64,000 bases of DNA from Citricoccus zhacaiensis. Its GTDB lineage: Bacteria; Actinomycetota; Actinomycetes; Actinomycetales; Micrococcaceae. The stretch lies in NCBI RefSeq assembly GCF_014645315.1, contig NZ_BMLQ01000001.1, positions 553,665 to 617,664 on the forward strand, written 5' to 3'. The notes under the pieces were generated by a model. The model worked only from the letters and a program-made list of their open reading frames with translations, did no database searches and was not told where the DNA came from. The first letter of the stretch is position 1. Each line of letters begins with the position of its first letter. A program made the translations under genes and the position numbers. Shown here in pieces: positions 25,033-33,786 of this stretch.

Positions 25033-27671
25033 CCGCGGCTCGTCAGTTGCTCAGGACCGTGTGGCTGCCGGCGGTGCTGGTCGCGGTGCTGGTGTTGTCC
25101 GCCGCAGTGGCCGTGGATGCCGCCTTCCGGGCACCGGTGGCCGCGTGGCTGGGGCCGGCCGCCGGACCTGCCGTGGTGGGGCTGGGCGCGGCGGCCGTGG
25201 TGCGCAGCCTGGGCCCTCGGATGCTGCGCCCGCTGCTGGCGGGGCTGCTGGCCGCCGGGTGGTTCTGGTCCCGGCAGTGGTGGCCCGAGACCCTGATGGT
25301 CGGGCTGGTGCCACAACCGGAGACCCTCGCCTCGATCGCCACCTCCACCGCCGAGCTGCGGGAGACTATCTGGACGGGCACCATCCCGGTGGAGACCAGC
25401 GCGCCGCTGCTGGCCGGCGTCGGCGCCGTCCTGGCCCTGACAGCCCTCGTGACCGATGCCATCGCCGTGGGCCTGCGCTGCCCCGCCATCGCCGGCCTAC
25501 CCCCGTTGGCCCTGATCGCCGGGGCGGCCGCGATCACGGCGGGGTCCACCCCGTGGCCGGCCCTGGCGCTCGCCGCCGCGGCCTGGCTGGGGCTTCTGGC
25601 GGCGGATACCGGTTCGCGTGCGAGCAGTCCGTCGGCCGGCGCGGTCGGGGTTGAGTCGGCGAGCACTGGAGGGACGGCGGACGCGGAAGGGCGTCGGACG
25701 GCGGGAGGCCGTCGCGCGGCGGGTTGGGGCTGGACGGCGGGAGGGCGCTGGGCGGCGGGCTGGGGCACGGTGGCCGCGGCCGGCGTCGCGGTGGGGGCGC
25801 TGATCGTGGCGCAGCTGACGCTGCCCTTCCTGTCCGCTGGGCTGGCACCCGAAGGTCAGCGCTTCATCCTCGGGCAGGGCACCGGACCGGTGAACCCGGC
25901 GGCGGACCTGAGCCAGGAGCTGCGCAGCGGTCAGGGGTACGCGGGTATCACCTATGAGACGGACGACGGTCTGGGCGTCTATCTGCGCACCGCCGTGGTG
26001 GACGACGTGATGGCCTCCCCCTGGGATGCGAACCCACCGCAGTACGCCGGCGATCCGACCAACACCTCGTTCTACCCGGCCGCGGCCCACCTCGCTGAGA
26101 TCGAGGGCGGCGACGGTGGCGATGCAAGCGATGTCAACGATGTCAGCGATGTCAGCGATGTCAGCGATGGTGTCAATGCCGGCGACGCTGCCGGCACCGA
26201 CGGCACCGAAGGCACCGCGGACACCGGGGAGGGCAGTGCCCCGCCGAGCTGGGACCTGGTGTCCCTGACCCTCGACGGGTGGGCCGGGAACTGGGCCCCG
26301 CTGCCGGACCAGACCGTGGCGATCGAGCCGACCGTCGGCGAGTGGGGCTGGCAGGTCGACCCCACCACCTTCAGCGCCTACCGCCAGGAGGCGAGCCCGG
26401 TGGACATCTCCTATCAGACGGCCGTGCTGCCCCTGGACCTGACGTTCGAGGAGCTGGCCGACCGGGCCGGCGCGATCGCTCCGCAGGGCGTGTACAACCG
26501 GTGGGGTGCGGACCCGGCACTGGAGGGCTCCGCCGTCCAGGAACTCGCCGAGGACCTCACCGCGGGCACGGACAATCCGGTGGAACAGGCCGTGGCACTC
26601 CAGGACCATCTGCTCTCCGACGAGTTCACCTATTCGGAGACGGCTCCGGTGGAGCAGGGCTATGACGGGTCTGGCCTCGAGTTGACGGAGCAGTTCCTGG
26701 AGGCCGGCGCCGGATACTGCATCCACTTCGCCTCGGCCATGGTGATGATGGCTCAGTCCGTGGACATCCCGGCCCGGGTGGTGGTGGGGTACGCCCCGGT
26801 CGGCGCGGTGGACGGGCGCCACCGGGTGACAGCGGACCGTGCCCACGCCTGGCCGGAGCTCTATATCGACCAGGTCGGCTGGGTGCCCTTCGAACCCACC
26901 CAGAGCGTCGGCCGCGTGCCGTCCTACGCCCAGTCCGAGGACACCGCGGAGCCCACCGCCTCGCCCGATCCCTCAGTGGAGGGTCAGGGAGCCTCCCCGT
27001 CCCCGTCCGCCTCCGAGGAGCCGGAGTCCCCCGGTGACGACGCCGGCCCGGACGCCGCGGACGGGCCCGGTACCCCCGGTGCCCCCGGAGTTTCGGTCGG
27101 GGTGCTGCTCGCCCTGGCCGGGACAATTTTCGCGGTAACGCTGCTGCTGGTCCTCCCCCGCGGGCTGCGGCAGCGTCGGCGGCAGACACGACTGTCCGCC
27201 GGATCGGCGCCCCAGGCCTGGGCGGAGGTGGAGGACACCGCCGTGGACCTCGACCTGGGCCGGAAGCCGCATGAGTCCGAGCAGGCGTTCATCGCGAGAG
27301 TGACAGCGGTGGCTGAGCTGAGCGGTGCGTCCGCGGTGGCTGTGATGGCTGGGATGGCTGGGATGGCCGGAGTGGCCGGGGATCCACCGGACCTCGAAGC
27401 CGCCGGGGTGGCCGAGGGTCCGCCGGACCTCGATGCCGCCGGGGTGGCCGAGGGTCCGCCGTGTCTTGAGGCCGCCGCAGACACCCTGGTCGAGGCGATC
27501 ACCTGGCACCGCTACGCCCCGGAGGGAACGCCGCCCCCGGCAGGGGCCGAGGACGTGGCTGCCGCCGCCCGGATGATCATCGCGGGACTGGAGCACGCCG
27601 CGGATCCGGCCGGCCGGCGTCGTGCCCGGTGGTTCCCGCGGTCGCTGGTGCCAGAGTCCCTCCGCCGCTGA
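25029..27671 (+). CDS. TgpA-type transmembrane transglutaminase-like protein
   Basis: 880-aa protein with an N-terminal multi-helix membrane region (DUF3488 type), an extracytoplasmic transglutaminase core, a single membrane helix near 690-710 and a cytoplasmic DUF4129-like tail. The core shows Cys564 in AGYCIHFASAM and His606 in DRAHAWPELY; sixteen residues after the His, where Asp is usual, is Glu622 in VPFEPT. Low-complexity insertions occur in the membrane region (Gly/Arg/Trp repeats near 220-240), before the core (Asp-Val-Ser repeats near 365-380) and in the tail (three 12-residue PPDLxAAGVAEG-type units). TgpA in Pseudomonas is essential, but the substrate is unknown. Confidence 0.88.
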   Translation: MTAARQLLRTVWLPAVLVAVLVLSAAVAVDAAFRAPVAAWLGPAAGPAVVGLGAAAVVRSLGPRMLRPLLAGLLAAGWFWSRQWWPETLMVGLVPQPETLASIATSTAELRETIWTGTIPVETSAPLLAGVGAVLALTALVTDAIAVGLRCPAIAGLPPLALIAGAAAITAGSTPWPALALAAAAWLGLLAADTGSRASSPSAGAVGVESASTGGTADAEGRRTAGGRRAAGWGWTAGGRWAAGWGTVAAAGVAVGALIVAQLTLPFLSAGLAPEGQRFILGQGTGPVNPAADLSQELRSGQGYAGITYETDDGLGVYLRTAVVDDVMASPWDANPPQYAGDPTNTSFYPAAAHLAEIEGGDGGDASDVNDVSDVSDVSDGVNAGDAAGTDGTEGTADTGEGSAPPSWDLVSLTLDGWAGNWAPLPDQTVAIEPTVGEWGWQVDPTTFSAYRQEASPVDISYQTAVLPLDLTFEELADRAGAIAPQGVYNRWGADPALEGSAVQELAEDLTAGTDNPVEQAVALQDHLLSDEFTYSETAPVEQGYDGSGLELTEQFLEAGAGYCIHFASAMVMMAQSVDIPARVVVGYAPVGAVDGRHRVTADRAHAWPELYIDQVGWVPFEPTQSVGRVPSYAQSEDTAEPTASPDPSVEGQGASPSPSASEEPESPGDDAGPDAADGPGTPGAPGVSVGVLLALAGTIFAVTLLLVLPRGLRQRRRQTRLSAGSAPQAWAEVEDTAVDLDLGRKPHESEQAFIARVTAVAELSGASAVAVMAGMAGMAGVAGDPPDLEAAGVAEGPPDLDAAGVAEGPPCLEAAADTLVEAITWHRYAPEGTPPPAGAEDVAAAARMIIAGLEHAADPAGRRRARWFPRSLVPESLRR
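26121..26165 (+). repeat. In-frame 9-bp tandem repeat inside the transglutaminase gene
   Basis: Five 9-base units based on GATGTCAGC, the first two slightly varied, encode Asp-Val-Ser/Asn triplets just before the transglutaminase core. In-frame units allow length change without frameshift. Confidence 0.85.
27384..27479 (+). repeat. In-frame 36-bp tandem repeat in the cytoplasmic tail of the transglutaminase protein
   Basis: Two full units and a partial third (starts at 27384, 27420, 27456) encode PPDLEAAGVAEG-type 12-mers. A shorter repeat of GGGATGGCT units (Ala-Gly-Met) lies immediately before it at about 27345-27375. Confidence 0.82.
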
Positions 27672-27707
27672 TCCAACGCGACCGGTGACGGACTACCAGG
27701 TCACAAA

Positions 27708-27766
27708 ACCCACCGATCGTGACGATTCCCGGTGATAATCACGGGGAATCGTCACGATCAGTGGGT
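27708..27766. terminator. 59-bp palindrome between convergent genes
   Basis: An almost perfect inverted repeat centred at 27737, starting ACCCACCGATCGTGACG and ending with its complement, with a one-base loop and two imperfect positions. It lies between the transglutaminase gene (+) and succinate-semialdehyde dehydrogenase gene (-), so it probably terminates both transcripts. No U-run follows on either strand. Confidence 0.6.
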
Positions 27767-27817
27767 CAAAGGTGGGTCACGAGCGCGAGGCTGTGACCGG
27801 ATGGGCTACGTCAGGGA

Positions 27818-29311
27818 CTACCTCTTGGCCGCGTACGGGTCGGCCATGCCGATGTACTGCACCGTCGTGTACTCCTCGATGCCCTCGGCGCCGCCCTCGC
27901 GCCCCAGGCCGGACTGCTTCACGCCGCCGAACGGGGCGGAGGCGTTGGAGATGACACCGGCGTTGAAGCCGACCAGGCCGAACTCGATCTGCTCCGAGAC
28001 CCGGAACATCGTGTTGACATCCTTCGTGTAGATGTACGAGGCCAACCCGTACTGCGAGGCGTTCGCCAGCTCGATGGCCTCCTCCTCGGTGGCGAAGGTG
28101 GTCACGGGGGCCACTGGGCCGAAGATCTCCTCGGAGAGGATCGGGTTGTCATTGCCCACGGAGAGCAGGGTCGGGAGGTAGAAGTAACCGTCGCCGTCCT
28201 TCGGCTGTCCGCCGGTGACGACCTCGCCGCCGGCAGCCACGGAGTCCGTGACCAGCTGGTGGATGTCATCGCGGGCGCCGCCGTCGATGATCGGGCCCAC
28301 GGTGGATTCCGGCTCGGTGCCACGGGCCGGGTTCAGGGCCTTGAGCGCGGCGGCGAACTTCGCCTTGAACTCCACGGCCACGTCCTCGTGGACCAGGAAG
28401 CGGTTGGCCGCGGTGCAGGCCTCGCCCATGTTGCGCATCTTGGCGGCCATGGCACCTTCGACGGCGGCATCCAGGTCCGCGTCCGCGAACACCAGGAACG
28501 GGGCGTTGCCGCCGAGTTCCATGGAGGTGCGCAGCACGTTGTTGGCGGCGTCCTGCATCAGCTTCACGCCCACCGGGGTGGAGCCGGTGAAGGAGACCTT
28601 GCGCAGGCGCGAGTCCTTCATCAGCGGGCCGGAGATGGCGGAGGCCGAGGAGCCGGCCACCACGTTCAGCACGCCCTTCGGCAGTCCGGCCTCCTGCATG
28701 ACCTCTGCGAACAGCATGGAGGTCAGCGGGGTGAGCTTGGCGGGCTTGAGCACCATGGTGCAACCGGCGGCCACGGCGGGAGCCACCTTGCGGGTGGCCA
28801 TCGCCAGCGGGAAGTTCCACGGGGTGATCAGCAGGGACGGACCCACCGGCTTGTGGGTCACGATCATCTTGTTCTTACCCTCGGGCGAGGTGAAGTAACG
28901 GCCGTAGTGGCGCACCGTCTCCTCGGAGAACCAGCGCAGGAACTCGGCGCCGTAGGCGACCTCACCGCGGGCCTCGGCCAGCGGCTTGCCCATCTCCAGG
29001 GTCATCAGCAGGGCGAAGTCCTCGGCCCGCTCGGTGACGAGGTCGAAGGCGCGGCGCAGGATCTCGGCGCGCTCGCGCGGGGCGGTCAGTGCCCAGTCGT
29101 GCTGGGCGGCCGCAGCAGCGTCCAGGGCGGCCAGGGCGTCATCGGAGTTGCCGTCCTGGATGGACAGCAGGACCTTGCCCGTGGCCGGGTCATGGACATC
29201 CAGGGTCTTGCCGGAGCTGGCGTCACGCCACGCCCCGTCGATCAGCACGCCGGTGGGGACGGACTGCAGCAGTTCCTGCTCGCGTTCGGCAGTGACAGTG
29301 GTGACAGTCAT
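27818..29311 (-). CDS. gabD: NAD(P)-dependent succinate-semialdehyde dehydrogenase
   Basis: Aldehyde dehydrogenase superfamily, 497 aa, best fitting GabD, which oxidises succinate semialdehyde in GABA breakdown. Catalytic residues are Glu265 in SMELGGNAP and Cys299 in GEACTAANR; the cofactor region includes ITPWNFPLAM and FTGSTPVG. The C-terminus carries the GabD-typical PFGGVKQSGLGREGG and IEEYTTVQYIG. An AAGAGG site precedes the ATG. No gabT or GABA permease is nearby, so the pathway link rests on family resemblance. It is convergent with the transglutaminase gene. Confidence 0.88.
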   Translation of the reverse strand: MTVTTVTAEREQELLQSVPTGVLIDGAWRDASSGKTLDVHDPATGKVLLSIQDGNSDDALAALDAAAAAQHDWALTAPRERAEILRRAFDLVTERAEDFALLMTLEMGKPLAEARGEVAYGAEFLRWFSEETVRHYGRYFTSPEGKNKMIVTHKPVGPSLLITPWNFPLAMATRKVAPAVAAGCTMVLKPAKLTPLTSMLFAEVMQEAGLPKGVLNVVAGSSASAISGPLMKDSRLRKVSFTGSTPVGVKLMQDAANNVLRTSMELGGNAPFLVFADADLDAAVEGAMAAKMRNMGEACTAANRFLVHEDVAVEFKAKFAAALKALNPARGTEPESTVGPIIDGGARDDIHQLVTDSVAAGGEVVTGGQPKDGDGYFYLPTLLSVGNDNPILSEEIFGPVAPVTTFATEEEAIELANASQYGLASYIYTKDVNTMFRVSEQIEFGLVGFNAGVISNASAPFGGVKQSGLGREGGAEGIEEYTTVQYIGMADPYAAKR

Positions 29312-29506
29312 GGGGAACCTCTTTTCCGGTCAGTCGGCTCGGTCGGACCAGCGCCGGTGAGACCGCGCAGCTGGGTACCTTCGATCCCACCCTACTGGGC
29401 GATGAAGCCCCGTGACGCGAGCAGGTCACTTTACGACTGCGCCGGTGCGGCCGCGGATGCTGCCCGGGATATCACTGCCGTGTCAGCCGCCGTGTCAGCC
29501 GTGGTG

Positions 29507-29908
29507 TCAACCGCCCATGGGGAGCCGGGCCGACTCCTCGGCTCGGCACAGACAGAACGGGTGCCCCGCCGGGTCGAGGAAGACGCGGAAGCTCTCGCCC
29601 GGCTGGTGTTCCGTCTTGGTGGCCCCCAGCTCGAGGACGGCTTTCTCCCCGGCGTCGAGGTCCTCCACCATCACGTCGAGGTGCATCTGCTGTGGGGAGT
29701 CCTGCCCCGGCCAGTCCGGTGCGCGGTAGTCCTGGGCCCGCTGGAAGGAGATGCAGTTGCTGCCGTCGGCGGGACGGAGGTCGAGCCAGTGGTCGTCACC
29801 GTCGGCCTGGTCCTGGACCTCCCAGCCGAGCAGGGTGCCATAGAACCCGGCCAGGGCCGCTGGATCCGGACAGTCGATCACGAACGTGGGAAAGCGTGCA
29901 ATAGCCAT
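29507..29908 (-). CDS. VOC-family (glyoxalase/bleomycin-resistance-like) protein
   Basis: 133-aa vicinal-oxygen-chelate protein. The pattern is the common actinobacterial form: MAIARFPTFVIDCPDPAALAG at the start, FYGTLLGWEV, a central HLDVMVEDLDAGEKAVLELGA and a C-terminal RVFLDPAGHPFCLC. The metal-ligand His in MHLDV and Glu-like position in the last strand are partly kept. I start at ATG 29908, since this begins right at the first beta strand. It lies 40 bases after rsmI on the same strand. Substrate unknown. Confidence 0.82.
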   Translation of the reverse strand: MAIARFPTFVIDCPDPAALAGFYGTLLGWEVQDQADGDDHWLDLRPADGSNCISFQRAQDYRAPDWPGQDSPQQMHLDVMVEDLDAGEKAVLELGATKTEHQPGESFRVFLDPAGHPFCLCRAEESARLPMGG

Positions 29909-29948
29909 GGGCGCCACCGTACTCCGCCGGAATCGGCAGGCCGAGGCC

Positions 29949-30824
29949 TCAGGCGCGGGCGGCCAGCACTGCCTCGTAGAGGTCCCGCTTCGGGACGCCG
30001 CGGGCGGCGGCAACGGTGTTCACCGCCTCCTTCAACCGTGTTCCGGAGGCCACCAGGACCTCGACGTCGGCCACCTGGCCGGCCGTGTCCGTGTCCGGTT
30101 CTGCCTCGGTCCCGCCGGTGACGATGACGATCTCACCGCGGATCTCCTTGGAGTTCGCCCACTGCACGAGGTGGTCCAGCGATCCCCGGGCCACCTCCTC
30201 ATGGAGCTTGCTCAGCTCCCGGGCCACGCAGGCGGGCCGGTCGGCGCCGAAGGCGTCCCGCAGTGAGGCCAGGGAGGCGGCCAGCCGATGCGGTGACTCG
30301 AAGAACACCAGGGTGCGGGCGTCCCTCGCCAGTTCGGTCAGCAGGCGGGCCCGCTCCCCCTCCTTGCGAGGCAGAAACCCTTCGAAGGCGAAGCGGTCCG
30401 TCGGCAGCCCGGACAGCGCGAGCGCCGTGGTGACGGCGCTGGGCCCCGGAGCACAGGTGACGTCCACGCCCTCGGCCGCGGCGGTGGACACCAGCCGGTA
30501 ACCGGGATCGGACACCAACGGCATCCCCGCATCGGTGACGACGGCGACGACGGCACCTCCCCGGGCGGCCGCCAACAGTTCCGGGGTGGATTCCCGTTCG
30601 TTGTGCTCGTGGTGGCTGACCACCTTCCCGGTGATCCGCACGCCCAGCCCCTGGGCCAGGTGATGGGCCCGGCGGGTGTCCTCGGCAGCCACGATGTCCG
30701 CGGTCGCCAGCAGATCCTTGAGCCGCTGGGATGCGTCAGCCAGGTTCCCGATCGGCGTGGCTGCCAGCACGATCTGACCGGTGGTGTCGCCGAGCCGGTC
30801 CTCGGGGGTCTGTGTAGGCGCCAT
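29949..30824 (-). CDS. rsmI: 16S rRNA (cytidine(1402)-2'-O)-methyltransferase
   Basis: Tetrapyrrole-methylase-fold RNA methyltransferase, 291 aa, acting on C1402 in the decoding centre. Diagnostic motifs: LAATPIGNLADASQR at the start, AEDTRRAHHL, VTDAGMPLVSDPGYRL, and the central GFLPRKEGER and FFESPHRL. The C-terminal RsmI HTH-like segment ends GVPKRDLYEAVLAARA. In actinobacteria rsmI commonly lies divergent from the protein mannosyltransferase gene; here about 4.5 kb with the zinc unit and CNNM genes separates them. Confidence 0.94.
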   Translation of the reverse strand: MAPTQTPEDRLGDTTGQIVLAATPIGNLADASQRLKDLLATADIVAAEDTRRAHHLAQGLGVRITGKVVSHHEHNERESTPELLAAARGGAVVAVVTDAGMPLVSDPGYRLVSTAAAEGVDVTCAPGPSAVTTALALSGLPTDRFAFEGFLPRKEGERARLLTELARDARTLVFFESPHRLAASLASLRDAFGADRPACVARELSKLHEEVARGSLDHLVQWANSKEIRGEIVIVTGGTEAEPDTDTAGQVADVEVLVASGTRLKEAVNTVAAARGVPKRDLYEAVLAARA

Positions 30825-30859
30825 CCCCTCATGCTAGAGGTCTGCCCGAGGACTGAGTC

Positions 30860-30893
30860 CCCGTCAGGGCTGACTCGCCTCAGCCCTGACGGG
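30860..30893 (-). terminator. Terminator of the CobW-bL36 unit
   Basis: A perfect 14-bp stem (CCCGTCAGGGCTGA and its complement) with a 6-base loop spans the bL36 stop codon and separates it from rsmI. No U-run follows. The stem strength and position suggest that the zinc-response transcript ends here. Confidence 0.65.
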
Positions 30894-31002
30894 CCTTCAT
30901 CCGAGGGTTCTTCTTGTTGATGACGAACGTGCGCCCGCGCCGGCGGACCACCTGTGCGCCGGGGACCTTCTTCAGTGCCCGCAGTGAATTCCGTACTTTC
31001 AT
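30880..31002 (-). CDS. rpmJ: 50S ribosomal protein L36, zinc-free paralogue
   Basis: A 40-aa bL36 too short for most gene callers: [20 protein letters not shown], then [20 protein letters not shown]. The four zinc-binding Cys/His positions of the standard form are absent, which marks the C-minus paralogue made in zinc shortage to free zinc from ribosomes. GGAGG precedes the ATG by 6 bases. The ATG overlaps the stop of the CobW-like gene (ATGA, 30999-31002), so both belong to one unit under the Zur-like box at 32175. Confidence 0.93.
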   Translation of the reverse strand: MKVRNSLRALKKVPGAQVVRRRGRTFVINKKNPRMKARQG

Positions 31003-32159
31003 GATGTCCTCCGGGAATCGATGTCATGGGTGGTGTCCAGGCCGAACGGGTCGGCCAATGCGGTGAAACCGCCCTTCATCTCGGCCTCTGTCAGCTGACA
31101 GTCGGTGAGAAGTCGGATGATCTCGGCAGCGTCGAGGCCTTCCCCGGTTGCGGAGATCACGGTGCTGGGGTGGCCTGCCTCCGCCCCGGCGCGGACGGTG
31201 GTGACCGGGTCTTCAAGGCCTGATGGATCCTGCGGGTGACCGTGCAGATAGGCGGGCCAGGGGCCCGCATTCTCCAGCCATACGCGGGGACCGGCTCCCC
31301 GCAGCAGGATCCGGCACTCCGGTGCCGGCGCCATCCAGAGTTGGCCATGCAGACGGCAGCATCCCTGGGCGAGAGATCGCAGTGCGTGATGGAAGCGCTC
31401 TGGGTGCAACGGGCGGTGGAACCGGTGGACGACGGTGGTGAACGGAGAATCCGTCGCGATCCCGGCGCAGGATGGCGGCCCACTCACATCGGTGCTCCGT
31501 TCCGACGCAGTCACTCCTGGGTGGACAGGACCGCCTGAGTGGGCAGGACTGATGTCGGTTGCCCGTTCGGTGATCCGCGCATGCGGGGCCAGCTCCCGGA
31601 GCAGCTGCAGGCCGCGAGCACTGGCAGGCGGGTCGGCCGGGACCACGTCGGGGTCCGCCAGCAGCACAGAGTCAACAGAGGCCAGTTCCGCCATGAGGAA
31701 CTCACCGGGGGTTCTCTCATCGTCAGGCAGGGCGAGGTAGCCGGACTCGAAGAGCGTATGGCGGTCCCAGATCTGGTCCTCGACCGCACCCGGCGAGCAG
31801 GCCAGCACCACGGCGTTGAGCACCAGTGACCGGCGCACGCCGCTGTTCAGTGCCCGCACCACGGCGGCCGCCGGCAGCGCGGGAGGCAGACCGAGAATGA
31901 GGTGCTCCACGCCGGCTACCTTCGAGCGCCGCACGGAGGGCTCGATGTCCAACCGGATGGCGCAGCTGGGGCAGGGATGTTCCAGTCGAGTCTCTCCCCG
32001 CTGTGGGGGCGCCCCGGGCCGGATGGTTCGGCGCACCAGGAGGCCGTCCTCCAAGAGGTCATGCAGCATCAGCACGGCTTCGGGATAGGCAGCGGCCAAC
32101 ATGTCGCAGGCCTGTTGACGGCATAGGGCATCGAGGGAGCTGACGACGGTGAGGTGCAT
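30999..32159 (-). CDS. CobW/COG0523-like putative zinc metallochaperone with degenerate P-loop
   Basis: 386-aa relative of CobW-family G3E GTPases. The order of elements is familiar: N-terminal beta strand ([12 protein letters not shown]), a cysteine motif [11 protein letters not shown] in place of the usual Cys-x-x-Cys metal site, a CobW C-terminal domain with [20 protein letters not shown]. Where a Walker A (GxxGxGKT) is expected, the sequence reads [15 protein letters not shown], with no Gly or Lys, so ordinary GTP binding is doubtful. It lies 15 bases downstream of a Zur-like palindrome and overlaps zinc-free bL36, so a role in zinc supply is inferred. I prefer ATG 32159 to the TTG at 32165. 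Confidence 0.75.
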   Translation of the reverse strand: MHLTVVSSLDALCRQQACDMLAAAYPEAVLMLHDLLEDGLLVRRTIRPGAPPQRGETRLEHPCPSCAIRLDIEPSVRRSKVAGVEHLILGLPPALPAAAVVRALNSGVRRSLVLNAVVLACSPGAVEDQIWDRHTLFESGYLALPDDERTPGEFLMAELASVDSVLLADPDVVPADPPASARGLQLLRELAPHARITERATDISPAHSGGPVHPGVTASERSTDVSGPPSCAGIATDSPFTTVVHRFHRPLHPERFHHALRSLAQGCCRLHGQLWMAPAPECRILLRGAGPRVWLENAGPWPAYLHGHPQDPSGLEDPVTTVRAGAEAGHPSTVISATGEGLDAAEIIRLLTDCQLTEAEMKGGFTALADPFGLDTTHDIDSRRTS

Positions 32160-32174
32160 GACCAACAGGCTACA

Positions 32175-32189
32175 TGAGAATCATTCTCA
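32175..32189 (-). promoter_or_regulatory. Zur-like box upstream of the CobW-bL36 unit
   Basis: TGAGAATCATTCTCA is a perfect 15-bp palindrome of the Fur/Zur type, close to the actinobacterial Zur consensus (TGAnAATnATTnTCA), 15 bases before the CobW-like ATG. Repression by zinc-loaded Zur would switch on both genes in zinc shortage. Zur rather than Fur is inferred from the zinc-free bL36. Confidence 0.75.
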
Positions 32190-32244
32190 ACATCAGTGCG
32201 GGTTCATCTTCCTCTTCCAGTCCTGCACTCACCGCCCTCGGTAC

Positions 32245-32640
32245 TCAGTCGAACACCATCAGCAGAAGGGACAGCGCGAACCCGCACACACCCAGCACCA
32301 CGAAGGTGGAGCCCAGGGCCAGGCACACGCTGGTCGACGCTGTGCGGCGCTCGAACCGCATCGCGGAGGGGTCACGGCGGCCCACATAGCCCCGGCACAC
32401 GTCCTGGCCGGCCAGGCGCGCGCGTTCTGCGCCGCTCAGGGGACGCTCATGGAACTCGCCGGCGGAGAACCAGCGCGCCCACCGCGTTCCGCCGTCCGCC
32501 ACGAGGACGACCTCGGTGGGGACCAGGCCCTTCTCACCCGCGCGCAGCAGCATTCCCACGAGCAGGACGGGCAGTCCGAGGATCAGCCCGATCCAGGAGA
32601 TCAGGTCCCCCGCCACCCCGGCTCCTTCGAGACCGTTCAC
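32245..32640 (-). CDS. Small membrane protein of unknown function
   Basis: 131-aa protein with two hydrophobic segments, one near residues 11-34 (LISWIGLILGLPVLLVGMLL) and one near 105-128, separated by a charged cytoplasmic or external loop rich in Arg and Glu. No family recognised. The start is a GTG at 32640. It lies between the Zur-like box and the CNNM genes on the same strand; a stem-loop at 32737-32760 separates it from the latter. Confidence 0.6.
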   Translation of the reverse strand: MNGLEGAGVAGDLISWIGLILGLPVLLVGMLLRAGEKGLVPTEVVLVADGGTRWARWFSAGEFHERPLSGAERARLAGQDVCRGYVGRRDPSAMRFERRTASTSVCLALGSTFVVLGVCGFALSLLLMVFD

Positions 32641-32736
32641 GGAGCGGTTCCTGCCCGCCCGCGCGGACCACTCTGGAAGGAGCGGTCCGCACGGGTCGTG
32701 GCACAGCGCAACCAGGAGTCCGCGCCGACGGGTCTG

Positions 32737-32760
32737 GCCACCCGGGATCTACCGGGTGGC
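32737..32760 (-). terminator. Stem-loop at the end of the CNNM pair
   Basis: A perfect 9-bp inverted repeat (GCCACCCGG / CCGGGTGGC, 6-base loop) spans the stop codon of the downstream CNNM gene. A second weaker stem (GCGGACC/GGTCCGC) is at 32663-32690. Together they probably end the CNNM transcript. Confidence 0.5.
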
Positions 32761-33786
32761 ACGGCTGTCATCACGGATCTGACCGACGAGTTCCTCCAGC
32801 ATGTCCTCGAGGGTCACGACGCCGTAAGGGTGCCCGGACTCGTCCACGGCCAGGGCGAGGTGCGCCCCGTCGCGCTGCATGCGGCGCAGGGACGATTGCA
32901 GGTGGTCCTCCACGTGCAGACGCGGCAGCTGCCGCACCAGACGGTCCGGCACCGGCACGGTACGCGCCGCCGGGTCCAGTCCCAGCAGGTCCTTGACGTG
33001 GATGTACCCGTTCAGGCTCCCGTCCTCCGCCTGGACGGGGAACCGTGAGTAGCCGTTCGCCGCGACCTTCTCGATCTGCTCCGGCGTGCACCCGGCTGGC
33101 AGGGTGACGACCTCGTGCAACGGAATCACGATGCTCTGAACCGAGCGTTCCTCGAAGGTGAGGGCACCGAGCAGCAGCCGCTCGTCCTGGTGGTCCAGCA
33201 GCCCGCCCTCGCGGGACTCGCCCACCAACCCGGCCACCTCGTCCCGGGTGAAGGTGCTCGCGACCTCGTTCTTGGGCTCCACCTTGAACAGGCGCAGGAT
33301 GCCGTTGCCCATCGCGTTCATGGTCCACAGCAGCGGCTGCAGAGCACGCACGACGACGACCAGCGCCGGGCCCAGGATGAAGGCCATGCGCTCGGGCCCG
33401 GCCAGGGCGATGTTCTTGGGCACCATCTCGCCGAGCACCACGTGGAGGTAGGTCACCAGGGCGTACGCGATGATGTACGCGATGGTGTCGATCATCGTCG
33501 CCGGTATCCCCCAGGCCTCAAAGGGCCCCTGCAGGGCGTAGACGATCATGGGCTTGGTGACGTAGCCCAGGGCCAGGGAGCACACCGTGATCCCCAACTG
33601 TGCCCCGGCCATCATCAGCGAGACGTTCTCGATGGCCCACAGGGTCATCTTGGCTCCGCGTCCGCCCTCCTCGGCCTTCGGCTCCACGATGCTGCGGCGC
33701 GCCGCGATGAGGGAGAACTCGGCACCCACGAAGAAGAAGTTCGCGGCGAGCAGCACGACGGTCAGGGCAATTCCGACGGTATCCAC
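32749..33786 (-). CDS. CNNM/CorB-type membrane protein (DUF21 + CBS pair)
   Basis: 345-aa protein with an N-terminal DUF21/CNNM membrane domain (three to four helices to about residue 140, including the conserved GAQLGITVCSLALG and HVVLGEMVPKNIAL) and two CBS domains (about 205-335). This group is linked to magnesium or cobalt efflux and to hemolysin-like annotation; transport direction cannot be told. The CorC_HlyC domain of longer members is missing here. A GTG start overlaps the stop of the paralogous gene upstream by one base, so both are translated together and may form a heteromer. Confidence 0.88.
   Translation of the reverse strand: MDTVGIALTVVLLAANFFFVGAEFSLIAARRSIVEPKAEEGGRGAKMTLWAIENVSLMMAGAQLGITVCSLALGYVTKPMIVYALQGPFEAWGIPATMIDTIAYIIAYALVTYLHVVLGEMVPKNIALAGPERMAFILGPALVVVVRALQPLLWTMNAMGNGILRLFKVEPKNEVASTFTRDEVAGLVGESREGGLLDHQDERLLLGALTFEERSVQSIVIPLHEVVTLPAGCTPEQIEKVAANGYSRFPVQAEDGSLNGYIHVKDLLGLDPAARTVPVPDRLVRQLPRLHVEDHLQSSLRRMQRDGAHLALAVDESGHPYGVVTLEDMLEELVGQIRDDSRATR

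Noticed and set aside
29479-29510. GTGTCAGCC-type triple repeat at the end of the VOC gene
   Set aside because: Only three imperfect units; no structural or regulatory role evident.
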